DNA of 64,000 bases from Pycnopodia helianthoides (taxonomy: Eukaryota; Echinodermata; Asteroidea; Forcipulatida; Asteriidae). The stretch spans positions 6,773,195-6,837,194 of the forward strand of contig CM063249.1 in assembly GCA_032158295.1 (NCBI GenBank), given 5' to 3'. The position numbers and the translations under genes were made by a program. This document shows, piece after piece, positions 1-12,100 of the stretch (within the stretch, counting starts at the first letter, position 1; the number at the start of each line of letters is the position of its first letter). Below the pieces are notes generated by a model. The model saw only the letters and a list, made by a program, of their open reading frames with translations, was not told the origin of the DNA and ran no database searches.

Positions 1-63
1 AGCCTGGGAGAAGGACTGATGACCCCAAGAGTGATTGGTGCGGGGGACAGTCTATTTAAGTAG
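1..63 (+). CDS. Possible 3' end of an upstream coding exon (weak)
   Basis: Frame 1 is open from the left edge for 20 codons and ends in TAG at 61-63; the last residues read GAGDSLFK. Nothing identifies the protein and no acceptor is visible because the window begins here. An open stretch of 20 codons is not rare by chance, so this is only a candidate for the terminal exon of a plus-strand gene whose 3' UTR would fill the next few hundred bases. Confidence 0.2.
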   Translation, partial: SLGEGLMTPRVIGAGDSLFK

Positions 64-1113
64 TTTTTCTGATAGGAGGTTACATGCAGTGGCTGGTACA
101 ATGGGATAAGTCATTGTGTAACCGGGTGAAGTGCCTTGCAGTGAACAGAAAACACAAAGGAGAACATTGACGGTAATGGGATCAGTGACCTGGTGAAGTG
201 AAGAGACCAATAATGTTGTAATCATGAACACTGTTGATTCCTCATTCTTGGAAAGTAACTGAAAATGATTTTTCGTGGTTTTTTACACGAATTTTAATAT
301 TTTTGACTTTGTTTTATTTTGTATATTGACTTACATTGCCCCTACCCCATATACTGTACATCATTGCACCTTTATCTACATGTAGGAGAGAGTATTTAGG
401 TCAGTTTCATTCTTAGGAATTCTACTTAGCTTCCATCATTCCCACAGAGTGAGGTGATCAGATGATTTGGTCAGAGAATTGTCCACAAATTGCTCAAAAG
501 GAAATTTACTTTCAGGCTTCAATTTTTGAAACAATTGGTTTAAAAAAAATATTTCATGTAAGATGTTAGTTTGTATATAATTTAGATTGATTCATGCTTG
601 TTCATTACGGTGAATACACATGGGTGCTGTATTATTTTTTAAATAGATTGGTGTCTGTTATATGAATTAAGATTCAATGAGATATTTATTGATTACAAAA
701 TTCCATTTGGCTATTTCATGTGTATATTCACAGTGACTATCCTGGGCATAAGTGTGATGTAATTCCACTGTAAGCCACGCCCACTTCACACAAACTGGCT
801 CCACTGATTACCAGATCAATGGCTGGCTCTTTCTTTGATGATTTATGCAATAATAATTAAACTTGGCTCTTACATGTGTTCGTCATAGGCTAAGGTCTTC
901 ACAGAATTACAAAATTTTGGTTTTTGAACAGTGAAATAGGTGATTTTTGGTAACATTATTCGAGGACGTACGCCAGTTTTGGAGCCAGAAGTAGTGAAAA
1001 CTTTGGGAAAGCGGCAGATATGTAAGGCCTGTGTGACACCATAACTTACCATCAGGATTTAGGTCTAATTCATTAGTGCTAGAGGTTTATGGGTCTCTAA
1101 AGCATGCTAGACA
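64..1113. other. Non-coding stretch, no gene seen
   Basis: AT-rich sequence with stops in all frames. I see no exon with flanking splice signals, no RNA gene and no clear repeat boundary. It may be 3' UTR or intergenic DNA. Confidence 0.5.
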
Positions 1114-1893
1114 TTAAAAATGAACATTACAGAATTGGTGAGAAAAAAACTTGTAAAATATACTTTTTGATCACAGATTTACATAAAACTTACACAGTCT
1201 AATGATGATGATAGTAGAAAACATCCCTTGAATATTTCTGTCTGAAACGCCATATTTGATGAGAAATTAAAGACACTGGACACTATTGGTAATTGTCAAA
1301 GACCAGTCTTCTCACTTGGTGTATCTCAACATACGGATAAAATAACAAACCTGTAAAAACTTGAGCTCAATTGGTCGTCGAAGTTGCGAGATAACTATGA
1401 AAGAAAAAAACACCCTTGTCACACGAAGTTGTGTGCTTTCAGATGGTTGATTTCGAGACCTCAAAATCGAATTCTGAGGTCTCGAAATCAAATTCGTGGA
1501 AAATTACTTCTTTCTCGAAAACAATGTCACTTCAGAGGGAGCCATTTCTCACAATGTTTTATACTGTCAACCTCTCCCCATTACTCATTACCAAGTAAGG
1601 TTTTATGCTAATAATTATTTTGAGTAATTACCAATAGTGTTCCACTGCCTTTAATAAACTAATTTCCTGATTGGAGTTTATCCTCAGTGAGCGTTTTATT
1701 CAGTTTTTGGAATCTATATGATTTCATGCAAAATGTGTAATCGGTTTTTCACTATTTTCTCGTGACCCAGATGGCCGATCGATCTCAAACTTCTACAGGT
1801 ATGTCAGTTTATGTATATGGTGGATTACATAAAGTGCTTACACTGCCAGCAACTGTTTTGTTAGCAAAAACCAATTCTGTAATGTTCCTTTAA
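1114..1893. mobile_element. TTAA MITE, family A, with a nested MITE
   Basis: Terminal inverted repeats read AACATTACAGAATTGGT on the left and its complement ACCAATTCTGTAATGTT on the right, with TTAA at both edges (1114-1117, 1890-1893). A second full copy of the family lies at 5388-5780. This copy is interrupted after 'gatgagaaa' by another TTAA element at 1267-1654; the remaining sequence lines up with the uninterrupted copy. No coding capacity. The TTAA target suggests mobilisation by a piggyBac-like transposase (inference). Confidence 0.8.
1267..1654. mobile_element. TTAA MITE, family B, nested in family A
   Basis: Begins TTAA-AGACACTGGACACTAT and ends CACTGCCT-TTAA, with terminal inverted repeats around the ATTGGTAATT motif. 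A second copy of nearly the same length is at 42808-43196. The interior holds a shorter palindrome around 'tttcgagacctca'. The flanking family A sequence resumes right after the right TTAA, so this insertion is younger than its host. Confidence 0.8.
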
Positions 1894-2711
1894 TATTGTT
1901 ACAATAGATTTCAATAATTGAATCTATGAAATGGATTCAAAGCAAAGTTATTTCCCGAGTTCTTATTCGGTAAAGCCATAGAGAACACCGAGTATGTTTT
2001 ACGCAAATCATGGAAATCTGAAGAGTACAATTAGATAGACTTGTTTTAATTATTTTTTCTTTCTGACAAAAAGAGCCACGTCATTGGGGGGATTTACATA
2101 CCCATATATTTCAAACTGCAGGTTGACCAAAATCCATTGCGTTGCAGTACTTGCAAACTCTTGACAAAAAGGTTTCCATAAAAAACGATTGCTCTTCAAG
2201 ACTTCCTGATTTGTCATTTAACAGCCTGCTCAGATGTAAGGATTTCAGAGAGAAAAAAAACCCGATCCTTTTATTATCCATTGTAATCTTTTAAATATAC
2301 ACTCGGAGATGTACTCATCAAAGTTTAAAATGAAATGGAAATGAACTGGTATTTGTTGTAAAGATTGGTTTATTTACACTGGAAATTGGCAGAGTAATAA
2401 AATTATATCAACATTAACTTGGATGTAAAACTATGCATTTTCTTAAATAACCAAAGTTTAATAGAGGTTGATACATCTTATCTAGAGTGTGGGAATAGTG
2501 GGTTTGAATCCTGCCAAGTGTTTTTGTTTTTTTTCCACGAGACTAGCCAAAAACTTTGAGTACAGAGCTTAATGGCCATCAGTTCAAGGGCAACAGACTA
2601 AAAAAAAATAGGAACAAATAATAATAGATGCCCACAATGCGACAGATAATTTGACAGACAGTAGTAATTTTTTATATAAATGCTATTCCAATACACATCT
2701 CATCATTTAAG

Positions 2712-3070
2712 ACATTGTGTGGTAAATGTGTCTACACAGTCAACCCTCCTACTGTCTGACCACTGTGGTTTTGACTGATGGCTAAACTATGCCAGCCTGC
2801 AATATGATACCATGTGGTGAATACATCTACACAGTCATGACGGTTTACAGTCAACCCTCCTACTGTTTGACCATTCAATATCATCCAATGTGGTTTTGAC
2901 TGATAACTAAACTATGCCAGCCTGCAATATGATATTATGTGGTGAATGTGTCTACACAGTACACCCTCCTACTGTCTGACCATTCAATATCAACCACTTC
3001 GGTTTTGAACAGATAACACCACTTTGTTGCAACATGACATCATGTGGTGAATTTATCTACACAGAACATA
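2712..3070. repeat. Three diverged tandem copies of a ~115-bp repeat
   Basis: The phrases 'atgtggtgaat', 'tctacacagt', 'caaccctcctactgt' and 'ctatgccagcctgcaatat' recur in the same order three times. The unit resembles part of the AACCCTC-type element seen at about 33.1 kb and 53.95-54.17 kb, so it looks like a local amplification of that element. The third copy is more degenerate. Confidence 0.65.
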
Positions 3071-3629
3071 CAGTTTAATTCTGTGGAACCACATACAACC
3101 AATGCAACTGAATGGTTTCAAATGGTGGGTCTACTCGCTGGAAAATGTGGTAAGCCAAGAGTCGGAGGTTTCATTATGAAAAGTACTAAACTATTCCACT
3201 TTTTAAATCGCTGGTAACTCAGTAACAGCTCACAAAAATGTTACAAACATACCTCTGTCTTACTGCAAAGAGCTTAACCATTATTTTCACCTTGAGCAAA
3301 ATACGAGGCTAGCACATTATAAAAGACTGTTGTCAAGCATTCAAGTAGTGACACTGAGCAAATACAAAATGACAGTTGATATGAGGTCCTTTGATACTGT
3401 ACATGTACAATAATATTTAAGGCGCCATTCAGAATTATAAATTTTTGTTGGTATTTCTTTTTTATGTGGATGGTCGGTTAAACAAAAGAAAATTTATAAC
3501 CAAAGTTTAGTTTCCAATCAAAAACAAGAAGAGAAAAACGCAGAACATTTTTTTAAACTAAAAATTTTTAAATAATAATTATGAATGGCCCCTTTTCATG
3601 GTGTTTGAGTATTTGGATTTGGTCCTCCG

Positions 3630-5907
3630 TCAGTCCGCTGAGGTACTTTTACTGGACTTTTTCTTGGATTTCCGCTTCTCCTTTTCAACTTCGTGGCTTG
3701 CATTTTGTTGCTCATTCATATCACGTATGTGCTTTGCCTGTAGTTTTTATAAGACAAAAGAAAAGGTCTATGAAAACTACTGATGGCTTAAATCTGAAAC
3801 TTGATTGAAATAAAAAGTATTAAGTCAGTCAGTTGATCGATGACAATGACTGATGATGATGATCTAGTTGAATAGATGGTATCTTGCCCAGTTGCCCTGC
3901 CTTTCACCTCTGTGGACCCTGGTTCGAATCCCGCCTCGCATCAGAGCCTCAGAGTGGATTCGGTTTGCCAGTCCCTACCTGCTTACGTTAGTCTTTCCAA
4001 GCTTTTCTCACAAATCTAAAAACTTAGCAATTCTTCAATCATATTCTTTACACAGGTATCTCAGCCCTATGGGTTAAAGTGCTAGTCACTTTTGGAACCT
4101 TGTTTTCATTACCAGAAAAATTACTCATAAAATTAAATGATCTGGTACACCCAAACAAAGATGTTGACAAAATAGGGAGGACCGCCAACACAGGGCTAGC
4201 TCAGTTGGTAGAATGCCGGCACATTAATCTGGAGGTTGTAGGTTCAAGTCCTGCTCTAGCCAATTTGTCTTTGTTCAACCCCCAAAAATTACATGATGAT
4301 CTGGAAACTTGCGTCAATTTGAAGTATTAAATCTGTAAAACAATATGGAATATCTTACAAAGAATGACTCCAAAATTCAAATTCAACAGGGTTTAATTCA
4401 AGGTCCCACCATACCATCTTTCCACCTTAGTTCAATTTGTACAAGTGGTTTCAAAACCGCATTTACTTTGAAGTGATTTAGCAAGTGCCATTGTCAATCA
4501 AGGGGCTTGCTGAAAGAATTGGAACCATTGATACTCCCATTGGGAGAAAGGGTTCACATCAGGGTAGAAGTATACCCCGATTGGGATAGTTCAGAAGATA
4601 ATGAATGGTAACATACCAAAGGTGCACTCCTTCGGGCTAACAGTTTAACATCATCAGCATTGACGACCGATCTTTTACCATGTCTAGAAAATCAAATGTA
4701 ACACAGCGTTATGAAAGAAAAATCTAACAAAAGAGTGCAAAATTTCTGAATTTCTTTACAAATGAAACCAAAAATGACTTACTGTGCGAATTGTTCCAGA
4801 TCTGTAGCAAAGATAGCTGTAACAAGAAAAATGACAGAAGAAAAAGGGTGAGTTTTTACTCTGACAAATAGAGAAAATTATCTACTGCAAACTGTCTTGT
4901 ACAACAATTGGGTCTTACCACTTTGTTTAAAAGTTGCTTCTGAAAGAACGGCAATAAACTGGCGAGAAAATGTCACATCCAGCTCTTGAGATAGTTCTTC
5001 ACAGACCTGACCTACGCTGTAATGGACTGCAGCCTTCAATCTCTGAGTTAAAAAAAACAAATTGAAATATCATTGATTAAGAGAAATAAAAGAGTGGTGA
5101 AAAGGTCTTAAATGGCTGTTTAAAACCGCAGGATTGTGGCCGTGTGATAAAGGACTAAGTCAAAAGGCGAGGCCCTTTATCGCACAGCCACCACCCTGCA
5201 AGGTTGAAATGTACCAAATTCTTCAAAGAAAAAAAAGTGTGATCACACTTTTATCAAGTTATGCAATGTACATGCATAGCACTCCACACTAATGCTAAAA
5301 ATAGAAGCTCAGGACGGTATGTCAGACAACAGGGCAAACATCACTAATACTAACAGACGTGCATGACATGCGCATACATATCCAAGCTTAAAGGAACATT
5401 ACAGAATTGGTAAGAAAAGAACTTGTAAAATAAACTTTTTGATCACAGATTTACATAAAACTTACACGGTCTAATGATGACGATAGTAGAAAACATCCCT
5501 TGAAATATTTCTGTCTGAAATGCCATATTTGATGAGAAATGAATAAACTAATTTTCCGATTGGAGTTTATCGCTCAGTGAGCGTTTTATTCATTTGTTGA
5601 ATCTATATGATTCATGCAAATGTGTAATCGGTTTTTCACTATTTTCTCGTGACCCAGATGGCCGATCGATCTCAAACTTCTACAGGTTTGTCAGTTTATG
5701 TATGTGGTGGATTACATAAAGTGCTTACACTGCCAGCAACTGTTTTGTTAGCAAAAACCAATTCTGTAATGTTCCTTTAATGTTACAAAGTCATGAATGT
5801 TATTACTTTAGCTAACTCCTCACGTCACAACATTCTTGGAGAAAAAAATTGTATAAGAATATTACCTGCACATATGCAAGATTGTCACTCTCTTCTTGAT
5901 CCGCCAT
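3630..5907 (-). CDS. CENPS: CENP-S / MHF1 histone-fold protein
   Basis: Five exons: 5866-5907, 4919-5042, 4783-4816, 4617-4683 and 3630-3737. All have GT/AG borders and consistent phase, giving 124 residues (human CENP-S is about 138). The histone fold covers about residues 12-85. Family hallmarks seen are RLKAAVHYSVGQVCEE, then FSRQFIAVLSE and DDVKLLARRS. The tail (residues 90-124) is lysine- and serine-rich and ends SKSTSAD. In other animals this protein pairs with CENP-X, as MHF1-MHF2 recruiting FANCM to stalled forks, and in the CENP-T-W-S-X complex at centromeres. The start gives a short acidic leader (MADQEESDN) like the vertebrate protein. It is transcribed divergently from the XRCC1-like gene. 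Intron 1 carries a family A MITE. Identification is by recalled family similarity, not a search. Confidence 0.92.
3868..4075 (+). repeat. tRNA-derived SINE-like repeat
   Basis: Contains a B-box-like ggttcgaatccc preceded by 'gttgccctgcctttcacctctgtg'-type sequence and followed by 'ttgccagtccctacctg'. The same order of segments recurs at 32898-33060. It lies just upstream of the last exon of CENPS on the opposite strand. Diverged, and not a functional tRNA by inspection. Confidence 0.5.
4190..4310 (+). repeat. tRNA-headed SINE
   Basis: The head gggctagctcagttggtaga is a typical A-box region and ggttcaagtcc a B-box, with a 6-bp acceptor-like pairing GGCTAG/CTAGCC. The head is followed by the tail 'tttgttcaaccccca' found after two further tRNA-like heads near 14.2 kb (minus) and 14.4 kb (plus). 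Sharing a non-tRNA tail marks it as a SINE rather than a single tRNA gene. Confidence 0.7.
5388..5780. mobile_element. TTAA MITE, family A, uninterrupted copy
   Basis: TTAA at both ends, terminal inverted repeats GAACATTACAGAATTGGT and its complement, about 393 bp including the target duplications. It lies in intron 1 of CENPS and is the intact counterpart of the interrupted copy at 1114-1893. Confidence 0.85.
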
Positions 5908-6148
5908 ATTGCAAGTAGAAAGGTAAATAAAACTGTGCTGTTAGTACAAAATTTAAAAAGACAACACACAACTAGCCACACAGCAACTAGAATTAATCTT
6001 AATCTTCACCCAATTTCAATCGTGTTTATGTTAGAGTGAGACTCCCCGAACTTGGTAACAATTTGTTTGACTGGTGTCCACAATTCATGCACTGTGAAAT
6101 GTTGCTTATATATGGGTACCAGGGAAAAGTTTGGCGCGGTATTTCAAC
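5908..6148. promoter_or_regulatory. Bidirectional promoter between CENPS and the XRCC1-like gene
   Basis: Only 241 bp separate the two start codons, which face away from each other. A TTTGGCGC motif at 6130-6137, 12 bp before the plus-strand ATG, fits the E2F consensus TTTSSCGC. A TATA-like 'tatatatg' lies near 6108. The spacing leaves room for one shared core region. E2F control would suit two genome-maintenance genes, but it is inferred from one motif. Confidence 0.6.
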
Positions 6149-9100
6149 ATGGCGCCAGTAAAGTTGAGAGAAGTCATCATGTGTAGTTCACAGGTTTGTA
6201 ACATGTTTTGTGTGAAACCGTTGTTTTAAGTTAAAGTCATGGTGACCATTTCTTGAAAGGAAGTATTTACTAAGATGACTTCTTACTTTCGAGCTGTAGT
6301 GGGCATTTATAGTCAGGCATAGTACTATTTACTAACTGTAGCATGTATTGCACACACACGACGAATGCATGATCAATCCAATCCATAGCCCCCCACAGCG
6401 TAGTATTGGCACTATTTTATGGGGCTAGACATTTTTACCTCCATGCTGCACCACTCAGCTGGGCCAGAGTAGCCCCATTAAATAGTAGTCTCTTGAAGAA
6501 GATTGTCAGTGTCACTATAATTAATACATTACTAGCAAGAGGTATTACAGATAAAGATGATGACTGGAATGTTTTATTGATAATTTTGAATAACTTCTAA
6601 GTCTCAATAAAACTTGATCATATAGACTATAATACTATAGACATAGAAACTAGAATGTGATAATTATTGGATGTTGATAACATTTTGAAATAATTCGTCT
6701 CAGTTGGTCAGTTATTAATTTAGGACTTGATTTCCCTTAAAGGTATTGTACACTTTTGGTAACAGTTCAAAATCAGTGTCCACATTTTGTGTGGTTAAAC
6801 ATATGCATGAACAAACAAACCTGTGAAAGTTTGAGCTCAATTGGTCATCGAGGTCACGAGAAAATAGGAAGAGATTCTATTTTTGGCTGTTTTTCACATT
6901 ATCGCGCGTGATAATTACTAATTGTTTTACTCGTTTCTCAGAAACGATAGCATTTAGGCAGAAATTTTTTAAAGAACCTTTCTACCATTACTTATTTAAA
7001 TCATGTAAGTAGATGTGTTAAATTCTGTGAAACATTTGATTTTCATTTACCAATAGTGTCAGGGCCTTTAATCCTTGGGATCTGGTTACATTCACAATTT
7101 CATAAATCCTTAAATGTGTAGACATTCTTAATTCCTGTGTGGTTTCCAGGATCCCATTCACAAGGTAGAGAATCTATTACACCAGAGCAGCCAATGGAAA
7201 CGATGGCTGTGTGCGTCGGGGGACCGATCAGGTTCTTTACAGGCAGAGTTCCAGCTGGAGAAAGCAGCCAAGATTGGCTATGTGGATCTTGGTAGGTATT
7301 GTGGATCAATTGTCTGAGTGTTCACGCCTGACGGGCCTACAGGCACGGACGGGCCGGACAGGTCTTCAGGCCAGATAGGCCGGACATGCCTACAGGCTGG
7401 ACAGGCGTATAGGCCAGGCAGGCGTATAGGCCAGGCAGGCCTCACATTTCCTTTAAGCTGTCAATTTTTGCAGCAGATGCCACATTTCATGAATCGTTGA
7501 CATTTTTGGCTGACTGCAAGGTTCTTATGTCTTATTTCTTAATTCATTACATTTATTACTTTCATATCCACATCGTCGTACCCTATGTTCCGTCTCTACA
7601 CCTCAACTCGTCCTGCCCAACACTTGTACCATTTCATGGTCATGGCTCATCCTTATTCACATCACCAGAACTCCGGAACCACACATTTCAACATATAAGA
7701 ACTGCACCCTATTGTTACCCAATTCTTTTGACTAAACTAACAACCTCTGGTGCCAACTTTTTTTGACCACTCAAGCACACATTCTCACACAACAGAAAGC
7801 TTGTGTTCAAAGCTCAATTTTACATAATCATTTATTACTTTGAAGATTTCATTTTGGAGCGTGATAAGTAATAAAAGATTTCTTACATTGTACTTCTTGA
7901 ACTTCCTTCCATATAATCACCAAAATCATTGACTTATTTTAGTTAAATCAATTTTAATTGTTGTTCGATGTGTTTGTTTCAGGTAACTATGGATCTGCCT
8001 TTGTGGAGATACTTGTCCAGAAATCTTCCTGGTCCAGTAGTAAATACGTCACCTTGATCCCTGCCACTATGCTGATGTCTCCAATGGAATGCAAGAGTGG
8101 ACAGAATAAATGCGGCGTCAAAATGTTCACCAAAGGTAAACTCTAAGATCGGTTAATCCGTTGAATAAATAGAAGGCAGGCAAAAGCTGGCATTGCAGTT
8201 GATATGTCTCCAACAATTTTCACCAACCTTTGTGCATATCTTTTGAATTTTGTTGGCTTAAGGACAATGAAGCAAAAATATTCAGGAAACCAGTTGCAAC
8301 TGGTACATATGCAATGGTATTTTTGGCTGGTAGCCTTTTTTCTGGTAAGCACAGTTGTTTTGTGTTTGACTAGTTTTTGTGGTAAAGCAAATCTATGAAA
8401 TTGGGCCCGGGTAGTTAGTTGTTTTTATACATCAGTCTAAATATCCAACATTGTATTTATTTGCCCACAGGTTTTGTTAATTGTTGTCTACATTACTTTT
8501 ACAGATACTTTCTTATAATAATTCTCTCTTTTGTTTATAACAATTAGTTTTCTAAAGTTGTTTTTAAATCTGCTCTTTGGGAATTAAACACAATATTTAT
8601 CGGAAGGCAAGAACAATAAGTTATGTTTCCTATCTCCCAACACGACCTAGACAAATCTTGCAAAACCTAATATCTTTCTATTCAAAAACTCCATGGTTAT
8701 ATTAATTTATCATTTGTTTGTTTTCCCCCTGTAAGCCAACTTGACCGAGGAAAGTCTAGTCGATGAATGGGATCGCATTAAAATAGTCTGCAGTCAGCCA
8801 TTTAAGAAAGATTCTCAGTTTGGTCTAGCCTTCATTCGTCTCCGATCGCTAGAAGATAAGAAAGACCAAGACCAAACTGTCAGCCCAGGACCCACAATGA
8901 CTAAGGTATTTTCTAGCCCAATTCCTTCTAAATTCTGCCTCTAGTTTTGCCATGGTTTTGCCCACGTTGTGGCGACTTTTACTGCTTTTACTTTGACTCC
9001 TCAGCCCAATAGGCTGGAGGGGTATTGTCATTGCCTTCGGCATCCGTCCATTCGGCTGGGAACATTTGTTTCCGGACCAATACTTGAAATAGCTCTCTTT

Positions 9101-12100
9101 GATTTGGGGTGGTTCTGAAAAGAACCTGTGATGTAACAACCCGGTTTCAGTCAGTATGCTTTGATCAAAGAAAAGAGAAAAAAGAAGATGATCAGAGCAC
9201 ACTGATCAGAACATTGAGGTGAGAGATTTCGTGCACAAATCACTTTATCAATCAGGCATGATATTTGTCCTACTTTAATCTGAATTCCGATCGTTTTGCC
9301 TTCAGAAAAACACAGCAAAATTGTAAGTTTTGTAGCTGGATAGACATAGCAAAAACTTTAGAATGCTTAGGTCAGCCCTTGTACTCATTAACATTTTCTT
9401 ACTATTAATTCCAAGTATTTGATGTCATCTTTTAACCCTGTTTTTTCATCCTTTTGTTTGGTGCTGATTTAATTTGTACAATACCTTGAGATCCAGTCAT
9501 GGGTGTAAGGCACTTTGTTATTATTATAGTTTACTATAATATGGTAATTTTTATATAAAAGAAGAATGTTTTGTCTTGCAGCTTCATCATAAGTCTGGGA
9601 CCACACCCACCACGAACAAGTCACCAAGAGGACGCATGGTTCTGTCTCCTTCTTGGAAGACAAACTCTAGCTTCCAGAGGCAAGTCATGACGGCTACCAA
9701 CAGCAATAAGTACAGGTAAACACAAAACCAGTTATTCCACCTCTGGGTTTGACATGTTTTATGTGTCACAATTGTCAGTGCCATTTAAACATTTTTACAG
9801 TGAAAAAAAAATGTGTTAATGTCAGAGCAACTCAGCACAATTTCATACTGTGTCACAGCTGAGCGGTCTTGTGGACTGGACCAGGTTCAAATCCACTTGT
9901 TTCCTTGAGCAAGACTCTTTGCTATAATTGCTCCTCTTCACCCACGAGTAAATCGATGCATGTGAAGTGACAAAATGTCGAACAAATTGTACAAAATTGC
10001 TTCAAAAAAATTGGGTGTGTGTAAATTTCTTTATTTTTTTTATTCCAGTGATGCAGAGACTGCAGAACTGAAAAACCGACTCCTGAAGATGGCGTCAACT
10101 GCCGACAGTGGATCAGACAAATCAAACTCCCTCAGCCGGTCAGCCAAGATGGTTCTTGCCTCTTCCAACAGTAAAGGCACCCCAAAACGAGAAACTCCCT
10201 ACAGAGGTGACATCATGAGTAGCAATACAGCCAAGAGTCCGGGCACGGGCATAGAAAATTTCAGGCAAGAGGAGATTTCTGCAAAGCAGCAGCGACGGGA
10301 TAGTGATGCAGAAAACCAGAGAATGAACTCGCCTCCTCCTTCGAATCACCATGGCAAAAAGAACTCAACTCATGAAATATCGCCCGAGTCTAAAGGTCAG
10401 CCTAACAATGTTAGGCAGAGGGTCACGGGAGAGAGCAAGAGAGAGGTCAAGAAAGGTCATGCAGAAAGTGAGAAGACAACCGGTTCAAAGCTGCCGACAA
10501 AAAGAGCGAGTAATTTAACTACAGAGACATCCCCAGACAAGATGAGATGTAAAGGGGTAAGTAGAACAGTTTACCAGCTAAGCTCAAATTGACAGTGAAC
10601 CACTGAAAAACAATGTGCATTATGAGATAATTTGGCTTGTATAAACTGTCTTTACTAAGTGAGATTTTTGTTCTGTTAAAGCAATGCTAAATTGGTCGTA
10701 GGTCTGTGAATTTTGGTGCTTGTAATTTTCTTAATATACTTGATTACTAGGCAGGCTTCTTTTTTAGCTGATTTCCTTTTACTTCAGCGTGGTTCAGACA
10801 CCAAGTTCTCACCAAGTGGTCCGGCTGGCTAGTTCAGAATTGCAAAGTATCCCTTACATAATAGGAAATACGCACCGGTGAAAAAGTTTGTGGACTATTG
10901 GAATGACAAGCCAACTGGTCCCACTGGCTGGTTACCAATAAAGTCAAGAGCAAACTATCAGTAATAGTGTCATATAAAACTGGAAAAAAAACCTGTACAA
11001 GTGAAGTATAGTTTTTTCTTTTTTGTTAGTGCAAAGTTGCATGTCTGGAATACAGTGAGCATTCATGATATCTTGTGCCAAAATTTCTTCAGGAATGGAG
11101 CATTCTCCAAAAACAAATATTCTCTCCTCTGTGCTCTTTTGTATAATAATCCTGATTGATATAAGCAATACATCAATTTTCTTTTTATTTAATTGTTTTC
11201 AGTTCGAGCAAGTTGCTGCAGAATTCCTTGAGTCTCATGGACGTGTCCTGTTAGATTCTAAATTATCTGGTAAGTCAGGAGAAGTTAATATCTCCAGCAA
11301 TTCCTTTCCGTTCTTTCCTTAAATCTATGGTTTTTGAAAATACATGTAACTGATTGTATTTTGGTGCCACTTTTATGTTGTTCTTATACTTTGTGTCCCT
11401 TGTAAATATCCCATTCTGCTTTTAAGTCTGTGTCAACTTTTTGCTTATTTGTGTTGGCTGTATTTAATTGTATCTTCCCTGTATTGTGGCGTGTCATGGC
11501 TGAGCGGTTAAGAGCACCATACTCAATCTCTGGTGTTTCTTATCAGCAGAGTGTGGGTTCGAGTCATCTGTGTCCTTGATTGGGACATTAAGCCAGAGGT
11601 CCCATGTACTGAGATAGGTAGTGCATGTAAAACAACCCAGAGCACTTATCATGGAATAGAAGGGGTCAACCCCGGTGTTTCTGGTTCACATAGCAAGCAC
11701 CCTTGTTTACAGGTTTTCAGGCTTGCAACTTACAGTTCACTTACAAGGCATCCTTGTTTTCTAATACCATAAATAAACATGTATATTTTAATAATAAAAG
11801 TACATTTAGGCCACTCATTTGTATAAGTTTTTAAAAACTTGTGTGTTTATATTTACTTTTGATTTTGTTGATATCAGTTGTTCTGCTTTTGTTGAGTGTT
11901 GACTGCATGTTTATTACTAAGATGTGTATTGTTAGGCCTATGCCATTTGTATATAAGACTTATTTGTTAATATGTATACCTGGCCTGTCTGTTTTTTAAT
12001 TTGTTGGAGAAGTTTATGTATAATTTGACCTTATTGGTTTTATTTATTTTTTTTTTTTTAATACTTTTTTACATTGCTGTTGTCTATAGCTATGTTTTTA

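Noticed and set aside
4190..4262. A functional tRNA gene
   Set aside because: A-box and B-box are good but the anticodon arm does not pair well, and the non-tRNA tail is shared with two other copies, so a SINE is the better call.
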